Positions 60,401-64,000 of a stretch of 64,000 nucleotides of DNA are shown one piece after another. Where the stretch lies: positions 2,170,001-2,234,000 of the forward strand of contig JAVTLE010000001.1 of assembly GCA_033439295.1 (NCBI GenBank), in the 5' to 3' direction. The position numbers and the translations under genes are program-made. Source of the stretch: Deuterostichococcus epilithicus (taxonomy: Eukaryota > Chlorophyta > Trebouxiophyceae > Prasiolales > Stichococcaceae). Below the pieces are notes generated by a model. That model saw only the letters and a list, made by a program, of their open reading frames with translations, had not been told where the DNA came from and searched no databases. Numbering within the stretch: the first letter of the stretch is position 1; each line of letters starts with the position of its first letter.

Positions 60401-63400
60401 AGCGGCTGGGGGTTGTTGAGCGGCCCGGCTGCTGTTGGCAGCTGTGATTTCTGCTGCGTGACCGCTGCTGCTGGCAAGCACGCCTCACATGCCTGCAGCA
60501 CAGCGCCAGCTCTGGCAGGGCTCCTGAGGGGCAAGCGCTCGGCGACCGGTGCCTGGTGCTTCCTGAAGAAAACAGCTGCTTCCTGTGGAAAAGAAGCTCG
60601 AAGATTAGGGACATGGGTTTGTTCGTGTGCGCCGCAGGATTGGCTGGCCGCCAGGCTTCCCCTACGGCGACCGCTGCGTGTTTGTGGCCAACGACTGGCA
60701 CGCGGCGCTGGTCCCCGTGTACCTGGCAGGGCGCTACCGCCGGCACGGCGTGTACAAGGTGTGGACATGAACATCTCACATCATGCTCCATTCAACGGCT
60801 CGAAGCCGACACAAACAGGGAGCAGCGCTGCGACTTCTTCCACCATGACTGGACGTCGGGCACAGTGTGCCGCGCATGCAGCTTCACTGGGCACAGTATG
60901 CCGCGCATGCAGCGTTGAAGCCAGCGATGGCTCAGCAGTACAGGCGCTAGAGGGTAGACCTCGACTTCTGTAGTACGGCAGACGTCCTAGCTCGTTCTTG
61001 GGCTGCTGCTGTGCGGCGCAGTGACCGCCATCGGCGGCTCAAATCAATGCGGCGCCTGCAGAACCCGCACATGGCACGCACCAAACCGCCAGGCAGCCGC
61101 ATCGGGCATAGCTCTGCTCCCTTGTTGACCTTGTCCCCAACTCGTGTTCCAGGATGCGCGCACGATTCTGGCGATCCACAATATGGCGCACCAGGGTGTG
61201 GAGCCGGCGTCCACATTCCCAAACCTGGGGGTGCCTGACGACATGTGCGCGCTGCTTTCTGCACACTCTGCGCGCTCTTCCGTGTCTCAGATGACGACAA
61301 CCGTTCCGCATAGTATGCAGCAAGACTTGGCAACGAGGTTCGTTGCTGTGGGAGGGACGTCCACGTCCGGTCTTGGGGGTTGTGTGGGTCGGCGCAGCGG
61401 CTGCGGCAGCATCCGCAATCGCAAGTCTGTGTATGGACCGGCTTCTTGGCCAGGGCGCTGCAACCAGGGTGCAAGTTGCCGTCGACCGCAGCGGGCACCA
61501 ACACCTTGCACATGGCTCTCTACATTGCGCAGGTACGAGCCCATGGGGTGGTCCTACCCTGAGTGGAGCCACATCAACGGGCCGGCGGTCAACCTGCTCA
61601 AGGGCGGTGTCCTTACCGCCGACCGGGTGATGACCGTCTCCAAGGTGCGAAGACAGCCTTCACGCTGGGCTTGGCATTCTGACGTGCCGCTGTGCAAAAG
61701 CTCTGTTGTGCTTAAACGAGTGACTTCTGAAACCAGCATTTCAGCACCAGCCATGTCTGGCGTGACATGCGCTGACGCGGTGGCAGCGTCACTGTCTTCC
61801 CGGGGCCACATGCCAAAGCTTTTGCCAGCACTGACCTTCCTTCCGGCTGGGCTGGACCAAACCCCTCCACATCCTGCTGCACGACCGCAGGGCTACGCCT
61901 GGGAGATCACGACGCCAGAGGGCGGCTGGGGCCTCGATGGCGTGCTGCAGAGCCGGGGCCATGTCCTGAACGGCATCGCCAACGGTATCGACACTTCAGA
62001 GTGGAGCCCAGCGACCGACACACACCTCGCAGCGCAGTACTCTGCAGATGACATGTCGGGTGCGCGCCGGTCTTTTGAATATAAAAATTAATAAAAATCT
62101 TAATGTATTCACAATAGCACCTGCTCTCAGCTTGAACGACTAGCAACGTCCAACCCTGGCCATGCAGCGCGCGCGCCATCAAGGCCGCGCTCCAAGGCGT
62201 GCTTGCGCTTGGAAGGCGCGGTTGTGCATCTTGCCATGGAGGCAGGCCAGGCGGAGTGCGCGGCGGCGATGCAGCGGGCGCTGGGCCTGGTTACGGACGC
62301 CGCCCGAGCCTCACGAGCACAGTGGCGCCAGCCGGAAAGCAACGGGGATGTTACTCCATCAACCCAACTGCTCTCTGCTCGACTGCGTCGGCAGGCAAAG
62401 CAGAGTGCAAGGCGGCGCTGCAGCGGGAGCTTGGCCTGCCGGTGGACGCCTCGACACCACTCATCGGCTTCATAGGGCGGCTGGACCACCAGAAGGTGGG
62501 CGTGCCCACGAACTTTGACTTACATAGTGGGACTACTTGTACTGCTCTCTGTGAAGCGCTCATTGCAGTGTGCCAATGCAAAGCAGGAGACAGGATCGCC
62601 AGCAGTCAGGCCTTCCATCCACGGGCGCAGTCTGAAACAAGGGTTCTGAGGTGCACCATCTCTGCCGCAGGGTCCCGACCTGGTGCTGGCGGCCGCCGGC
62701 GAGTTGTCGGCTCGCGACATCCAGGTGCGCGCCTGCCGCCTGATGCCGATGCGTCCTGTCACGCAGCGCTAGCATACAACGCTCACACCTTCTGCCGGGT
62801 CCACAGCCTGTGTGCAGACGGACTGTCAAAGTTCTGTAACATAACACATTGCAGTTGAAGCCGCAGGACGGCAGGAGGGACTTGCTTGGCAAGATGGAGG
62901 ATGTGCACCCTCGCTCAAACCCAGGCCAAAGCATGTCCCCTCCTGACCCTCTCCACGTGACGAACCACCGTCCTGAAGTGCGCTCCCGCTTCGTGCAGAC
63001 AGTGATGCTGGGCAGCGGGGTGGAGGAGTTCGAGTCGGCGATGCGGGAGACAGAGCGACAGCACCCCAACCACTTCCGCGGCTGGGTGAATACATTGGCC
63101 GCCTCCTTGCCCTGCCCTGTATCTCAGGCACAGGTGTCCGACCAGCATCCTGCAGCGGCAGCGCCGCAGCCGCGGCCGCGCCGGGTGTGTGGCTCAGCTG
63201 CTGCCTCGCCCTGCTTGCAAGTTTTGAGATGCGACCGCCTTGAGCTCGCGGCAGCAGCGCGGGGCGGCGGCGTGCGTCGGGTCGGCGCGTCTGGTTTGCG
63301 CTGGGCTTGTCGACTGGGACATGGCAAGCGCATACCCAAAATCCCCAAAATCCCGAAGAAGAGAGTGTAGTAAGGTCCCGAGGGGTATCGACCTCCCATG

Positions 63401-63699
63401 TCCAGCTCAGGAGTGTCGTCCTGCAGGCGTGCCAGAACGCTGCAGACAGCGTGCATGCCTCAGCCTTTGCCCGTGTGATCCAGCCTGTCGACCGGGTGCT
63501 TTGCACGCCGCGCAGGTGGGCTTCTCCATCCCGGTGGCGCACCGCATGATTGCTGGCTGCGATGCACTGCTGATGCCCTCCCGCTTTGAGCCATGCGGCC
63601 TGAACCAGCTGTTCTCCATGGCCTACGGCACCGTTCCCATAGCGCACGCGACCGGCGGGCTGCGGGACACCATCGCGCCCTACCAGCCCGACAAAGCAG
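57438..63699 (+). CDS. SSI: Soluble starch synthase I (GT5), 3' end beyond window
   Basis: Fourteen exons close in phase: 57438-57668, 57809-57971, 58124-58519, 58910-59006, 59528-59697, 60055-60166, 60638-60758, 61153-61244, 61533-61644, 61891-62059, 62395-62495, 62671-62724, 62999-63085, 63516-63699. It elongates alpha-1,4-glucan chains from ADP-glucose in the plastid. The N terminus (about 260 aa) is a basic, transit-like stretch, a short coiled coil ([16 protein letters not shown]) and a low-complexity linker. The catalytic core starts [25 protein letters not shown] (about 268) is the ADP-glucose site. Later: [68 protein letters not shown]. These match plant SSI rather than SSII-IV. Exon 4 uses a GC donor. 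The last exon runs to a possible GC donor at 63699. Confidence 0.92.
59404..59446 (+). repeat. Decayed copy of SSI exon 5 inside intron 4
   Basis: aatggcaccaagacggacca then gct, gatgtggc matches the start of exon 5 (aacggcaccaaaacggaccg, gct, gacgtggc at 59534), keeping the reading NGTKTDxLxDV about 125 bp upstream of the true exon. Confidence 0.75.
60858..60913 (+). repeat. Short tandem repeat in SSI intron 7
   Basis: gggcacagtgtgccgcgcat and gggcacagtatgccgcgcat, each followed by gcagc, about 31 bp apart. Confidence 0.7.
62246..62302 (+). repeat. Decayed copy of SSI exon 11 inside intron 10
   Basis: Follows a cag acceptor and encodes [18 protein letters not shown], against [18 protein letters not shown] in true exon 11 (62395). 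Same phase; open for about 30 codons. It could be an alternative exon start, but no matching donor follows and the catalytic strand after it is lost. Confidence 0.8.
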
Positions 63700-64000
63700 G
63701 CGCGCCATCTGCTTTTGCTTGGAAATGCTGGCACTGCTGAATTGCTTGCTTGCTTACAAACCCAATGGCAGCAACGGTGTGACTGTGCCTGCAAGTGCTG
63801 ACACCGCAAACCTGGTGTCTGTTGACAAGGCAGCTTGAACCAGGGGCCTGCGGCAGTCTTGCAGCAGGTAGGGCCGGCGGCTGTCCTGCCGGAGAATCTC
63901 GCGAGCAGATGATGACGCCTGCCGCCAGATCTCGTGAAGTGTGTGCTCCCTGCACGCCGTGCGCCGGTGCGCAGGACGACAGCATCAGATCATGCTCGAG
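63700..64000. other. Probable last-seen intron of SSI
   Basis: No recognisable SSI exon; the conserved C-terminal part of the enzyme should lie beyond the right edge. Confidence 0.4.

Noticed and set aside
63700-63740. SSI ending at the TGA near 63738
   Set aside because: The conserved C-terminal region of GT5 enzymes is missing, so the read-through to this stop is probably intron sequence.

Overview
The window looks like nuclear DNA of a green alga (Chlorophyta). The sequence signs are: genes broken into many short exons with GT-AG and occasional GC-AG introns of about 50-550 bp; a plastid-type soluble starch synthase I; an HVA22/REEP-type ER protein; TGTAA poly(A) signals just past several stop codons; and scattered plant-type telomere-like AAACCCTAA motifs. 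All exon coordinates here were read by eye. Where codon phase closes across every junction I trust the model; elsewhere I say so. Species cannot be told.

Left half (1-35 kb). A 437-aa O-fucosyltransferase-like gene (minus, 1113-2627) lies head to head with a decayed FkbM-type methyltransferase (plus). Both belong to a segmental duplication whose second copy is at 35.4-40.2 kb. Next come a GT37/NodZ-like fucosyltransferase (6070-7771, minus), a DxD GT-A glycosyltransferase (10378-11895, plus), a repeat-rich gap, then a 10-exon gene for a GATA-finger/SANT-like nuclear protein (15713-19209) and a polyQ protein sharing its Cys/His C-terminal motif (to 20868). Tail to tail with these is a long minus-strand gene (20908-26485) that reads as a DDE transposase carrying a USP/C19-like cysteine peptidase domain. 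A second GT37-like gene (27214-29475) and a five-exon GDS-type PC-esterase/SGNH hydrolase (32190-33763) follow.

Right half (35-64 kb). Copy B of the fucosyltransferase is a pseudogene: it has a premature stop, small indels and a 2313-bp CACTA-like DNA transposon with a 3-bp target duplication. Copy B of the FkbM gene keeps only 3' exons. A third GT37-like gene (42879-44560), a secreted multi-exon protein ending in an SdrD-B-like domain (45358-49316), a secreted PTxAPT-repeat glycoprotein (50838-52422), an HVA22-like gene (55378-57054) and, divergent from it, starch synthase I (57438 to beyond the right edge) complete the window.

Working together: seven loci for building or modifying glycans (three GT37-like, one GT-A, one O-FucT-like, one FkbM-like, one PC-esterase-like) lie within 45 kb, next to two secreted wall/matrix proteins. 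This suggests a cell-surface glycan neighbourhood, though co-function is inference. The region is also shaped by transposition, segmental duplication and exon duplication, including decayed copies of exons lying inside neighbouring introns.
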